A stretch of DNA of 64,000 nucleotides from Marixanthomonas sp002364245 (lineage in GTDB: Bacteria; Bacteroidota; Bacteroidia; Flavobacteriales; Flavobacteriaceae), in the NCBI GenBank assembly GCA_963973455.1, contig CAXAZF010000001.1, positions 124,001 through 188,000 on the forward strand. The letters run 5' to 3'. The first letter of the stretch is position 1, and the number at the start of each line of letters is the position of its first letter. Both the position numbers and the translations under genes were made by a program. Of this stretch, positions 24,036 through 33,076 are shown piece by piece. The notes beneath the pieces are model-generated. The model had not been told where the DNA came from and did no database searches. It saw only the letters and a list, made by a program, of their open reading frames with translations.

Positions 24036-25175
24036 CTATCTTATTCTTTTTCTTCTATTGGTTTCGTAATCGGTAAAAATCATTTCACCCAGTCCTTTTA
24101 ATCCAGTATAAAATGCTTTCCCTTGATTGGCGGCTGTAAATTGATCTACAAACTGCATCAAATAAGGGTCTTGTGCAATCATAAATGTAGTAATAGGAAT
24201 GTGCAGTTTGCGTGCTTGCCGTGCCATCATATAACATTTCTTTACAATATTTGGGTCGAGCCCAACACTGTTTTTATAATACTCCCCATTGGGAAGTTGC
24301 ATACAGCTTGGTTTTCCATCGGTAATCATAAAAATTTGTTTGTTGGTGTTTCGTTTTCTGCGCAGCATATCCATGGCTAACTGCAATCCTGCAACTGTAT
24401 TCGTATGAAACGGCCCTACATTTAAATAGGGTAAGTCTTTAATTTTTATGGGCCAAGCATCGTTCCCGAAGACTAGAATATCCAACGTATCTTTTGGATA
24501 CCGGGTAGTAATCAACTCAGAAAGTGCCATCGCTACTTTTTTGGCAGGTGTAATGCGATCTTCACCATATAAAATCATGCTATGGCTAATATCGATCATC
24601 AGCACAGTACTCATTTGTGATTTGTGCATCGATTCTTCGACCACCAAATCGTTTTCCGTAAGGTTAAACCCATCAATTCCGTGATTGATTTGAGCGTTTT
24701 TAAAGCTTTCGGTCATCGAAATACGCTCTAAAGAATCACCAAATTGGTAATTTCTAAACTCACCAGCCTGTTCATCACCCTGGCCTCTGTATTTTGTTTT
24801 GTGATTACCACCAGCACTTCGTTTTAATTTTCCGAAAATCTGTTCCAAAGCACGTTTCCGAAGCGAACGCTCCAATTTTTCCGTAATCGAATTTTTGCCT
24901 TCCCCTTTACCTCCACCTTTTCCGTCTGGTCGGAATTCTTCACGGATGTACCCTTTCTTTTTCAGGTCTTCAATAAAATCGTCTATGGTGTATTCCGAAG
25001 TAGTAAGGTTATACTCTTCATCTAACTGTCGCAACCAATCAATGGCTTCATCAAAATCACCTGATGTATGCGTAATTAGTTCCTGAAAAATTTCGAAAAG
25101 TCGTTCAAAGGGAGATTGTTCCTTTGGGTCATGTTTTGTAAAAACAAATCCCGTCGGCCTATTTTTCTTCTTCAT
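24036..25175 (-). CDS. VWA-domain protein, partner of the AAA ATPase
   Basis: The 379-residue cytoplasmic protein has an N-terminal helical region, a Gly/Lys-rich linker (about 84-95) and a C-terminal von Willebrand A domain. The MIDAS metal site DISHS is at 195-199, with a downstream Thr region (TNTVAGL) and the Asp of MITDGKPS. MIDAS-containing partners bind Mg2+ and, in chelatase-like systems, present the substrate to the AAA ring. It is the first gene of the pair. A -7-like box lies four bases before its ATG, so the mRNA is predicted to start at the ATG. Confidence 0.9.
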   Translation of the reverse strand: MKKKNRPTGFVFTKHDPKEQSPFERLFEIFQELITHTSGDFDEAIDWLRQLDEEYNLTTSEYTIDDFIEDLKKKGYIREEFRPDGKGGGKGEGKNSITEKLERSLRKRALEQIFGKLKRSAGGNHKTKYRGQGDEQAGEFRNYQFGDSLERISMTESFKNAQINHGIDGFNLTENDLVVEESMHKSQMSTVLMIDISHSMILYGEDRITPAKKVAMALSELITTRYPKDTLDILVFGNDAWPIKIKDLPYLNVGPFHTNTVAGLQLAMDMLRRKRNTNKQIFMITDGKPSCMQLPNGEYYKNSVGLDPNIVKKCYMMARQARKLHIPITTFMIAQDPYLMQFVDQFTAANQGKAFYTGLKGLGEMIFTDYETNRRKRIR

Positions 25176-25179
25176 ACCT

Positions 25180-25187
25180 TAAAGATA
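25180..25187 (-). promoter_or_regulatory. -7-like box TATCTTTA abutting the VWA start
   Basis: On the minus strand TATCTTTA is followed by four bases (AGGT) and then the ATG at 25175. It differs from TAnnTTTG only at the last base. The spacing predicts a leaderless mRNA for the VWA-AAA operon. Confidence 0.5.
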
Positions 25188-25253
25188 CCAATTTTATAAA
25201 GAAAAAAATGTGCGTATTAACAGCCTTTTAAGACTTGCTATTTCACATTTTCT

Positions 25254-25261
25254 TAACTTTA
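25254..25261 (+). promoter_or_regulatory. -7-like box TAACTTTA for the BNR gene
   Basis: TAACTTTA lies 34 bases before the ATG at 25296, in the 120-base divergent region shared with the VWA gene. It has the same sequence as the boxes at 10398 and 10454. Confidence 0.4.
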
Positions 25262-25295
25262 TGAGCTAATTTTTTATTTCCGAAAAAACCAATTC

Positions 25296-28200
25296 ATGAA
25301 AAAACTATTCCTTTTTACATTTTTACTGTTTTCATTCTCATCATTTTCGCAACAACTCTCTATGGATATCATGAAAGATATGAAACCTCGGAATATTGGT
25401 CCAGGTGGCATGTCCGGTCGTGTTACTGCCATTGATGTGGTAACTGACAACCCCGATATTATGTATGTGGGAACAGCTTCTGGAGGCTTATGGAAAAGTA
25501 ACAGTGGAGGAATAAAATGGAATCCTATTTTCGACAACCAACCTACCGCTTCTATTGGTGCGGTGGCTATTCAGCAATCCAATCCTTCTGTTATTTGGGT
25601 GGGGACTGGAGAAGGAAACCCAAGAAACAGTTTGAATGGTGGGTATGGAGTGTATCGCTCCCTCAACGGCGGGAAGACTTGGCAATCTATGGGACTTGAA
25701 AAAACCCGTCATATTCACCGTATTATTATTGATCCAACCGATCCGAATACTATTTATGTAGGAGCAATAGGTTCGCCGTGGGGTGAACATCCTGAACGCG
25801 GAGTTTTTAAAACTACCGATGGTGGAAAAACTTGGAATAAAATTCTTTTTGTAAATAATAAAACTGGTGTTGCCGATATGGTGATGGATCCTACCAATCC
25901 AAATAAACTAATGGTTGCTATGTGGGAACATAAGCGTGAACCATGGTTTTTCACCTCAGGTGGTGAAGGCAGTGGCTTGTACGTAACCTACGATGGTGGA
26001 GAAACTTGGGAAGAACGTACCGATAAAGACGGCTTGCCAAAAGGTGATTTAGGACGAATTGGGATTGCCATTGCACCTAGCAAACCCAATATTGTGTATG
26101 CGTTGGTAGAGTCTAAAAAGAATGCCCTATACAAAAGTGAAGACGGTGGGTTTACCTGGAAGATGATTAATAACGATATGCGTGAAATAGGAAACCGTCC
26201 TTTTTATTACGCTGAAATATATGTAGACCCCGAAAATGAGAATAGAGTATTTTCAGTGTTTACATATGTGAATGTTTCGCAAGATGGTGGGAAAAGTTTT
26301 GAAGAATTAATGGGCGCTTACGGAGTAGATAATGGCGTGCATCCGGATCATCACGCTTGGTGGATTCATCCTGAGGACGGAAGTTTTATGATGGATGGGA
26401 ACGACGGTGGATTAAACATTACCCACGACGGAGGTCAATCTTGGCGTTTTATAGGAAACCTTCCTGTTGCGCAGTTTTACCATATCGCTGTAGATAATGA
26501 GTTTCCGTATAATGTTTATGGTGGAATGCAAGATAACGGTAGTTGGAGAGGTCCAGCTTATGTATGGAAAGACCAAGGAATTAGAAACAGCTATTGGCAA
26601 GAAATCAGTTTTGGTGATGGATTTGATGTGGTTCCCGACCCCGATGACAGTCAATACGGATGGACGATGAGCCAGCAGGGATATGTAAGTCGGTATGATC
26701 ATATTACTGGAAATAATTATACCGTAAAACCTACGCATCCCGATCCTGATATGCATTTACGCTTTAACTGGAATAGTGCCATAAATATTGATCCTTTTGA
26801 TTCAAGTACGCTTTACTTCGGAAGTCAATTTGTGCATAAGAGTACCGATAAAGGGCTCACTTGGGAAGTAATTTCACCAGACCTTACTACTAACGACCCT
26901 GAAAAACAAAAACAAAGTGAAAGTGGCGGACTTACTTTAGATGCTACTGGAGCCGAAAACCATACTACTATTTTAGTGATTGAGCCTTCCCCTGTTGAGC
27001 AAAATATGATTTGGGCAGGAACTGATGACGGGCGCGTACATTACACTCAAAATGGAGGAAATAGTTGGACAGATGTTTCAAACAATATCCCTGGATTACC
27101 TGAAGGTAGCTGGATTGTACAAATAAAAGCTTCCAATAAAAATAAAGGTGAAGCGCTTTTGGTTGCTAACGATTACCGACGCTTTAATTACACACCATAT
27201 GCCTATAGAACGACTAACTATGGAAAAACTTGGAACCGAATCGTTGATGAAGACGATGTTATAAGCTACACGTTAAGCATCGTAGAAGACCCGAAAGAAA
27301 AGAATCTATTGTTCTTAGGAACTGATGATGGACTGTATATTTCAATTGACGCTGGAACCAACTGGCAAAAATGGACTCACGGTTTTCCTACGGTTTCAGT
27401 AAAAGATTTAGTAATTCAGCCGAGGGAACACGATTTAGTTATAGGAACGTTCGGAAGAGCCGCTTGGGTATTGGATGATATTCGACCATTGCGGGAGATT
27501 GCTCGGAACAAATCAGTCTTAGATCAAAATAGCAAGCTATTTGAAGCCCCAATCGCTTACGAAGCTTCGTATCAACAGCCCACTGGCAGTCGTTTTGGGG
27601 CAGACGCACTATTCAATGGAGAAAATAGAAGTAGCGGAGCCTTATTCAAATACTACTTTAAAAAGGATGATAGTGAAACAACCGAGAAAGATGAAAATGA
27701 AGAGGATTCTGAAGAAAAAGAGGAAACAGACGACACAGCTTCCGAAGAGAAAATGGATGGTAAACACAAGGATAGCTTATACTTAAGAATCTACGATGGT
27801 TCCCGTTTAATTAGAACCTTAAAACAGAAAAAACCGGACAGCACAGGTATTTACACGTGGCGATGGCGTATGAATGAAGCCGGTGTAGACCGCCCTTCTC
27901 GTTCTGTTAGAGATAGAAAAAACGAACCGAGTGGTACTTCGGTAAAGCCTGGAACTTATAGAGCGGAGCTTTCGTATCAAGATGAAACTTCAACTAGTTC
28001 GATAACCGTAAAAAGCGATCCAAGGCTTACTGTTTCAGAAAAAGCTATTAACGAAGCATATACCGCTTCAAAAGAATTGGAAAAAATGACCCAAACCGCT
28101 GCCGATGCTGTAAAACAATTGGTGGAAAGTAAAAACACGGCGGAAGATTTCAGAAAAAAATTAAAAGAAAACGCTTCAGAAGACAAAAAATACAAAGACG

Positions 28201-28529
28201 AAATTAAAGCCAGTAAAGAGATTGTTAAGAAAATAGACTCAGTCGTTGCTATCTATTTAGGCAAAGAAGACGATAGACAAGGTATTGTGCGCAGTACAGA
28301 GCCTAATGTAATGCAACGCATTGGTCAAGCAAGATGGTATAGTGGCAGTCGTCCTAACGGAATGACAGCTACAGAACAACGGTTAATGCAGCACGCCAAA
28401 AATGCATTAGCCGAAGCGCTAAAAGCCACCAATAATTTCTTTGTAACCGAATGGCCAGAATATAAGTCTAATATGCAAAGTATAGACTTGTCCCCATTTA
28501 AAGAAACAAAAACCTTCGAAACCAATTAA
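25296..28529 (+). CDS. Exported BNR/sortilin-like beta-propeller protein
   Basis: This 1077-residue protein has a signal peptide (1-18, ending SFSQ). A large propeller region (about 25-740) follows with many BNR/Asp-box turns such as SNSGGIKWNPI, SLNGGKTWQSM and TTDGGKTWNKI, as in sortilin/VPS10-like and glycosyl-hydrolase-like proteins. A strongly acidic low-complexity insert lies near 790-825. The C-terminal 200 residues are coiled-coil-like. I see no sialidase catalytic set, so an enzyme role is not supported; a binding or scaffold role is possible. It is followed after nine bases by an S9 peptidase lipoprotein, so a peptide-processing partnership is likely. Confidence 0.85.
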   Translation: MKKLFLFTFLLFSFSSFSQQLSMDIMKDMKPRNIGPGGMSGRVTAIDVVTDNPDIMYVGTASGGLWKSNSGGIKWNPIFDNQPTASIGAVAIQQSNPSVIWVGTGEGNPRNSLNGGYGVYRSLNGGKTWQSMGLEKTRHIHRIIIDPTDPNTIYVGAIGSPWGEHPERGVFKTTDGGKTWNKILFVNNKTGVADMVMDPTNPNKLMVAMWEHKREPWFFTSGGEGSGLYVTYDGGETWEERTDKDGLPKGDLGRIGIAIAPSKPNIVYALVESKKNALYKSEDGGFTWKMINNDMREIGNRPFYYAEIYVDPENENRVFSVFTYVNVSQDGGKSFEELMGAYGVDNGVHPDHHAWWIHPEDGSFMMDGNDGGLNITHDGGQSWRFIGNLPVAQFYHIAVDNEFPYNVYGGMQDNGSWRGPAYVWKDQGIRNSYWQEISFGDGFDVVPDPDDSQYGWTMSQQGYVSRYDHITGNNYTVKPTHPDPDMHLRFNWNSAINIDPFDSSTLYFGSQFVHKSTDKGLTWEVISPDLTTNDPEKQKQSESGGLTLDATGAENHTTILVIEPSPVEQNMIWAGTDDGRVHYTQNGGNSWTDVSNNIPGLPEGSWIVQIKASNKNKGEALLVANDYRRFNYTPYAYRTTNYGKTWNRIVDEDDVISYTLSIVEDPKEKNLLFLGTDDGLYISIDAGTNWQKWTHGFPTVSVKDLVIQPREHDLVIGTFGRAAWVLDDIRPLREIARNKSVLDQNSKLFEAPIAYEASYQQPTGSRFGADALFNGENRSSGALFKYYFKKDDSETTEKDENEEDSEEKEETDDTASEEKMDGKHKDSLYLRIYDGSRLIRTLKQKKPDSTGIYTWRWRMNEAGVDRPSRSVRDRKNEPSGTSVKPGTYRAELSYQDETSTSSITVKSDPRLTVSEKAINEAYTASKELEKMTQTAADAVKQLVESKNTAEDFRKKLKENASEDKKYKDEIKASKEIVKKIDSVVAIYLGKEDDRQGIVRSTEPNVMQRIGQARWYSGSRPNGMTATEQRLMQHAKNALAEALKATNNFFVTEWPEYKSNMQSIDLSPFKETKTFETN

Positions 28530-28538
28530 ACAACGAAT

Positions 28539-30461
28539 ATGATGAAAAAACTCTTAGTAATCAGTCTCGGTTTGCTTCTATTCTATTCCTGTAAGGAGGA
28601 GAAAAAAGAAGAAACCGCACAAGTGGAAGAAATCAAACAGTATTCCATTGAACAGTTTATGGACAACGAGAATGCCTATGCAAATGGGTATTCGCCTGAC
28701 AAATCCAATGTATTAATGACCAGCAACCGTTCGGGCATTTATAATATGTACACCGTACCAGCCACTGGCGGTGAAATGACGCAACTAACAAAGTCTGATA
28801 GTGCTTCGGTGTATGGTATTTCGTATTTCCCGGAAGACGATCGTATTTTATTCCGTATGGATGGGAATGGTGATGAAATTTTTAAGATTTATATGAAAGA
28901 CAGCACCGGGATTAAAGCTTTAACACCCACTGAAAAGGTTCGTGCATTGTTCCGTGGTTGGGCAAAAGACGGAAAAAGCTTTTTCTACGGAAGTAATGAA
29001 CGCGATTCCAAATTTATGGATCATTATGAAATGGATATAGAAAGCTTTACCCCAAAAATGATTTATAAAAATGAAGACGGAATGGAATTTGGCGGAATGA
29101 GCGAAGACCGAAAGTACATCGCCTTAGGAAAAGCCATTAACACCAATGATAGTGATTTATATATTCTGAACACCGAAACAGGTGAAAGAACGAAGATCAA
29201 TGATTCGTTAAGTGGAAATTCGCCTCAGGATTTTTCACCAGACGGAAAATCATTGTACTACACAACCGATGCCGATGGTGAATATAGCACACTTATGAAA
29301 TATAAAATAGTTGAAGGAACTTCAGAAAAAGTTGCTGAACGCGATTGGGATGTTTCTGGGTTTTATTTTACCCACAACGGCACCTATCAACTTCTATTTA
29401 CCAATGAGGATGCTATAACAAAAATGGAAGTGAAAGAAGTGGCTAGTGGAGATGTAATAGACTTTCCTGAAATTGAAGGACAGAGTATTAATAGCGCTAA
29501 TTTTTCAAGGGATGAGACCATGGCTTTACTTAGGGCTGGAGGATCACATACGCCAACAAATTCGTATTCTTATAATTTAAAAACCAAAAAACTGAACCAA
29601 CTTACTGATGTATTAAACGATGAAATAGACGGAGACAATCTAGTCTCTGCTGAAGTGGTTCGTTTTAAATCGTTTGATGGATTGGAAATTCCTGCGATCT
29701 ATTATCAACCTAAGCAAGCTACCGCTGAAAATAAAGTTCCGGCAATGGTTTGGGTTCACGGTGGTCCTGGCGGACAATCAAGACAAGGCTTTAACTCGAC
29801 CATTCAATATTTAGTAAACCACGGGTACGCAATTTTAGCGGTAAACAACCGCGGAAGTAGCGGTTATGGTAAGTCTTTTTACAAAATGGACGATCAAAAC
29901 CATGGTGATAAAGATTTAAAAGATTGTATTGCTGGTAAAGATTGGTTAGCTGAACAAGACGTTATTGATGGAGATAAAATTGGAATCATTGGTGGTTCGT
30001 ATGGCGGATATATGACGATGGCAGCATTGACATACGCCCCAGAACAATTTGATGTAGGTGTAAACATTTTTGGTGTGACCAACTGGTTACGAACGCTAAA
30101 AAGCATACCACCATGGTGGGAATCGTTTAAAGAAGCACTTTATACAGAAATGGGCGACCCAAATACAGTAGATTCGGTTCGATTACGTAAAATTTCACCT
30201 TTATTTCATACTGATAAGGTAACAAAACCCCTTATGGTATTGCAAGGAGCGCAAGATCCTCGTGTGCTGCAAGTGGAAAGTGACGAGATTGTTGCCGGCG
30301 TTAAAAAGAATGGTGTACCTGTAGAGTATGTTCTTTTTGAAGACGAAGGTCACGGTTTTGTTAAAAAGGAAAACCAAATTGAAGCTTATGGAAAAATTAA
30401 AGACTTTTTGGATAAATACCTAAAAGGCGAAGGCCAACAAGGTATGGATACAGGAATGTAG
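28539..30461 (+). CDS. S9-family prolyl oligopeptidase-like lipoprotein
   Basis: The 640-residue lipoprotein has a short signal with lipobox FYSC followed by KEEKKEE, a charged stretch that may act as a surface-export signal. A propeller-like N-terminal region (about 30-370, with PD40-type SPDGK turns) precedes an alpha/beta hydrolase domain. The triad is Ser487 in GGSYGGY, Asp573 in GAQDPRV and His at about 605 in DEGHGF. The family cleaves short peptides, often after proline or as dipeptidyl peptidases. It follows the BNR gene by nine bases and ends before a terminator, so the two form an operon. Confidence 0.94.
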   Translation: MMKKLLVISLGLLLFYSCKEEKKEETAQVEEIKQYSIEQFMDNENAYANGYSPDKSNVLMTSNRSGIYNMYTVPATGGEMTQLTKSDSASVYGISYFPEDDRILFRMDGNGDEIFKIYMKDSTGIKALTPTEKVRALFRGWAKDGKSFFYGSNERDSKFMDHYEMDIESFTPKMIYKNEDGMEFGGMSEDRKYIALGKAINTNDSDLYILNTETGERTKINDSLSGNSPQDFSPDGKSLYYTTDADGEYSTLMKYKIVEGTSEKVAERDWDVSGFYFTHNGTYQLLFTNEDAITKMEVKEVASGDVIDFPEIEGQSINSANFSRDETMALLRAGGSHTPTNSYSYNLKTKKLNQLTDVLNDEIDGDNLVSAEVVRFKSFDGLEIPAIYYQPKQATAENKVPAMVWVHGGPGGQSRQGFNSTIQYLVNHGYAILAVNNRGSSGYGKSFYKMDDQNHGDKDLKDCIAGKDWLAEQDVIDGDKIGIIGGSYGGYMTMAALTYAPEQFDVGVNIFGVTNWLRTLKSIPPWWESFKEALYTEMGDPNTVDSVRLRKISPLFHTDKVTKPLMVLQGAQDPRVLQVESDEIVAGVKKNGVPVEYVLFEDEGHGFVKKENQIEAYGKIKDFLDKYLKGEGQQGMDTGM

Positions 30462-30494
30462 TTAAAACGCTTCAATTTCTAATTAATAAATAGT

Positions 30495-30545
30495 ATACTG
30501 GTGGTGCAATTCTAAAATGAGTTTTGCCACCAGTATTATTTTAAA
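30495..30545 (+). terminator. Terminator after the S9 peptidase gene
   Basis: ATACTGGTGG and CCACCAGTAT form a perfect ten-base stem with a long, about 22-base, A/T-rich loop, followed by TATTTTAAA. The large loop makes it a weaker terminator than the others here. Confidence 0.6.
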
Positions 30546-30568
30546 AAAAATTAAAAAAAAAGATTAGC

Positions 30569-31258
30569 ATGCTTAAGAGATTTATTTCAATTTCAATTAT
30601 TTTTTTATCAATTACTTCTGCAATAGCCCAAAATACGGCGGAAGACGAGTTAGGGAGTTGGTATATTTTGGCCACCAACAGTAAAGTTTCAGAAAAACTA
30701 AGTATTCAAGCACAAACCCAATTTAGGTTTTATGAGCTTGCAAGTGAATTGCAACAGTTTAAAATAAGAACAGGTGCAAAATACCGTATTATGGAAGGAC
30801 TTTCTGTAGGAGTTGGATATGCCTATTTCAGAAATGATTTTTCATATTTATCAGAAACCCCACCTTCCTTTGATGAGCATAGAATTGTTGAAGATGTTTA
30901 TCTAGACCATAACGTAGGTAATGTTAACGTTGATCATCGCGCTAGATTTGAAAATAGATTTATTGTTCGAGACCAGAATACAGATACACGTCATTGGTTT
31001 AGATATATGGTTAAATTAAGCTATCCTTTTCTCGATAGATGGAGTGCAGATGTATATAACGAAGTTTGGTTAAACGTAGGCGACGAGCCTACCTTTGCCC
31101 AGAATTGGTTAGGGTTTGGCTTAGGATACAAGTTTAGTGACCTTATTAAATCAAGAGTTGGTTACCAGAGAATACACTTGGACGGACCAGATTTTGATAG
31201 AATTTTGATAGGAATCACGTTTACACCCGACTTTACTAAACAAACTAGTACACCATGA
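30569..31258 (+). CDS. DUF2490-family predicted outer-membrane beta-barrel protein
   Basis: This 229-residue protein has a signal peptide (ending AIAQ). A series of amphipathic beta strands with many aromatic residues follows (ELGSWYILATNSKVSEKLSIQ, QFRFYEL, VGVGYAYFR, WFRYMVKL, VWLNVGDEPTFAQNWLGFGLGYKF). This matches DUF2490, a family of small outer-membrane barrels common in Bacteroidota. Its cargo is unknown. Its stop overlaps the ATG of the next gene by four bases (ATGA), so it is translationally coupled to the hydrolase-OsmC fusion. Confidence 0.85.
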   Translation: MLKRFISISIIFLSITSAIAQNTAEDELGSWYILATNSKVSEKLSIQAQTQFRFYELASELQQFKIRTGAKYRIMEGLSVGVGYAYFRNDFSYLSETPPSFDEHRIVEDVYLDHNVGNVNVDHRARFENRFIVRDQNTDTRHWFRYMVKLSYPFLDRWSADVYNEVWLNVGDEPTFAQNWLGFGLGYKFSDLIKSRVGYQRIHLDGPDFDRILIGITFTPDFTKQTSTP

Positions 31259-32469
31259 ATGTAGAAAAGGTATCCTTTAAAAATAAAGAAGGCCAAGAAT
31301 TAGTAGGCCGCTTAGAACTTCCCGCAAATCAGCACCCGCATAATTTTGCACTTTTTGCACATTGCTTTACGTGTACTAAAAATTTATCTGCCGTTCGGAA
31401 TATTAGTCGATCACTTACCGCCAAAGGCTTTGGCGTACTTCGTTTCGATTTTACGGGTTTAGGGGAAAGCGAAGGCGATTTTGAAGATACCAATTTTTCA
31501 GGGAACGTACAAGATCTAGTTGCGGCAGCCGATTATCTTTCAGAACACTATCTAGCCCCTTCCCTACTTGTAGGGCATTCTTTAGGCGGAGCAGCCATCA
31601 TTTTTGCAGCAGCAGAACTCAATTCTGTAAAAGCTGTTGCTACCGTTGCAGCCCCTAGTAATCCTATTCACGTTAAGCATTTATTAAAAAGTGACTTACA
31701 AACTATTGAAAAAGAAGGAGTAGCAGAAGTACAATTAAGCGGACGCAACTTTACCATTAAAAAGCAATTTTTAGACGATCTTGAAAATAAATCATTACCA
31801 GAAACTGCTAAAAGTATGCGTAAAGCACTGTTAGTGTTACATTCACCACAAGATGAACTAGTAGGCATCAAGAATGCTGAAGAGCTTTACATAGCTGCCC
31901 ATCATCCTAAAAGCTTTATTTCGCTAGATGGTGCCGATCATTTATTAACCGAAAAAAAAGATTCTGAATATGTAGGAAGTGTAATCGCCGGATGGGTTTC
32001 TCGATATGTTGAAATACCTTCAGAAGAAAAAATCACCTCAAAGCACGATGTAGTAGCTAGTTTAGATATTGACGAGGGGTTTACCACCCGAATGAAAATA
32101 GGAGATCATTATACCTTTGCAGATGAGCCAGAAAGTTTTGGCGGTAATAACTTTGGACCTTCACCTTATGAATTAGTCTCGGCTGGGCTTTCAGCTTGTA
32201 CAGCGATGACCATACAAATGTACGCCAAACGTAAAAAATGGGACGTTCAAAATGTAGAAGTGCATACCAGTTACGATAAACAACATGCTACTGACTGCGA
32301 AAACTGTGAAGACGATACTGCCAAAATCGATACGTTTACTCGTGAGATTAAGTTTGAAGGCGAGTTGGATGAAAAACAAATAAAACGTTTATTACAAATA
32401 GCCGATAAATGCCCTGTGCATAAAACGCTGCATAGCGAAACACAAATAATTACTTCTTTGATTAAGTAA
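31255..32469 (+). CDS. Alpha/beta hydrolase fused to OsmC-like domain
   Basis: The 404-residue cytoplasmic protein joins two domains. Residues 1-250 are an alpha/beta hydrolase with nucleophile motif GHSLGG (Ser109), an Asp region in HSPQDELV and a His in DGADHLLTEK. Residues about 265-404 are an OsmC/Ohr-like domain with GGNNFGPSPYELVSAGLSACTAM and the second Cys in DKCPVHKTLH; the two Cys are the peroxidatic and resolving pair of the family. OsmC-type proteins reduce organic hydroperoxides. The fusion suggests ester cleavage coupled to peroxide removal, possibly of oxidised lipids. It is translationally coupled on both sides. Confidence 0.93.
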   Translation: MNVEKVSFKNKEGQELVGRLELPANQHPHNFALFAHCFTCTKNLSAVRNISRSLTAKGFGVLRFDFTGLGESEGDFEDTNFSGNVQDLVAAADYLSEHYLAPSLLVGHSLGGAAIIFAAAELNSVKAVATVAAPSNPIHVKHLLKSDLQTIEKEGVAEVQLSGRNFTIKKQFLDDLENKSLPETAKSMRKALLVLHSPQDELVGIKNAEELYIAAHHPKSFISLDGADHLLTEKKDSEYVGSVIAGWVSRYVEIPSEEKITSKHDVVASLDIDEGFTTRMKIGDHYTFADEPESFGGNNFGPSPYELVSAGLSACTAMTIQMYAKRKKWDVQNVEVHTSYDKQHATDCENCEDDTAKIDTFTREIKFEGELDEKQIKRLLQIADKCPVHKTLHSETQIITSLIK

Positions 32470-32470
32470 T

Positions 32471-32965
32471 ATGAATTTAAAAAGTTCAAAACGATTTGAA
32501 GTTACAGTAGAAGGTACACACGCTGTTTATCTTCCTGAAGAAATAGTTATGCCCTTTCTAAATGGAAACAACACTCGTGTTAAGGTAAAAGCATTTTTTG
32601 AAGAAAATGAAATTGAATTTCACGCTGCCTTACGGAAACGATTGGGGCGTTATGTGTTGACTTTTGGAAAAAGATATCAAAAAGAATTAGGCATTTTCCC
32701 TTCCGATTATTTTCAAATGGAACTGTTTGAAGACACCACTAAATACGGTGTATTAATGCCCAAAGAAATGGAAGCCGTTTTTGAAAGCGATCCAGAAGCT
32801 TTAGAAATCTTCGAAAATTTTTCTGACGGTAAAAAACGCTCGCTCATTTATTATGTTAAACGTTTTAAAACATCACAAACCCGTATTGATAAAGCCTTAA
32901 TGATTTCTGAAAACATTAAAATGGGTATTATTGACCAACGGGAGTTGGTGAAAAAGCATTATTAA
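32471..32965 (+). CDS. YdeI/OmpD-associated-type protein (DUF1905-like)
   Basis: The 164-residue cytoplasmic protein has an N-terminal DUF1905-like beta domain (about 6-90: FEVTVEGTHAVYLPEE, then ALRKRLGRYVLTFGKRYQKELG). A C-terminal helical YdeI-type segment follows (about 105-160: AVFESDPEALEIFENFSDGKKRSLIYYVKRFK). The function is not established; YdeI homologues have been linked to stress tolerance. It begins one base after the hydrolase-OsmC stop and is the last gene of a DUF2490, hydrolase-OsmC and YdeI operon. Confidence 0.82.
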   Translation: MNLKSSKRFEVTVEGTHAVYLPEEIVMPFLNGNNTRVKVKAFFEENEIEFHAALRKRLGRYVLTFGKRYQKELGIFPSDYFQMELFEDTTKYGVLMPKEMEAVFESDPEALEIFENFSDGKKRSLIYYVKRFKTSQTRIDKALMISENIKMGIIDQRELVKKHY

Positions 32966-33076
32966 GCTTATTTTAAAAATGAATGAAATGCTAAGATTTT
33001 TTTAAAATGTTGGCTATGGTTGCCATTCCCCTTACCTTTAATCTAACTGAAACCAAAACATAAAATTTTATAACCC

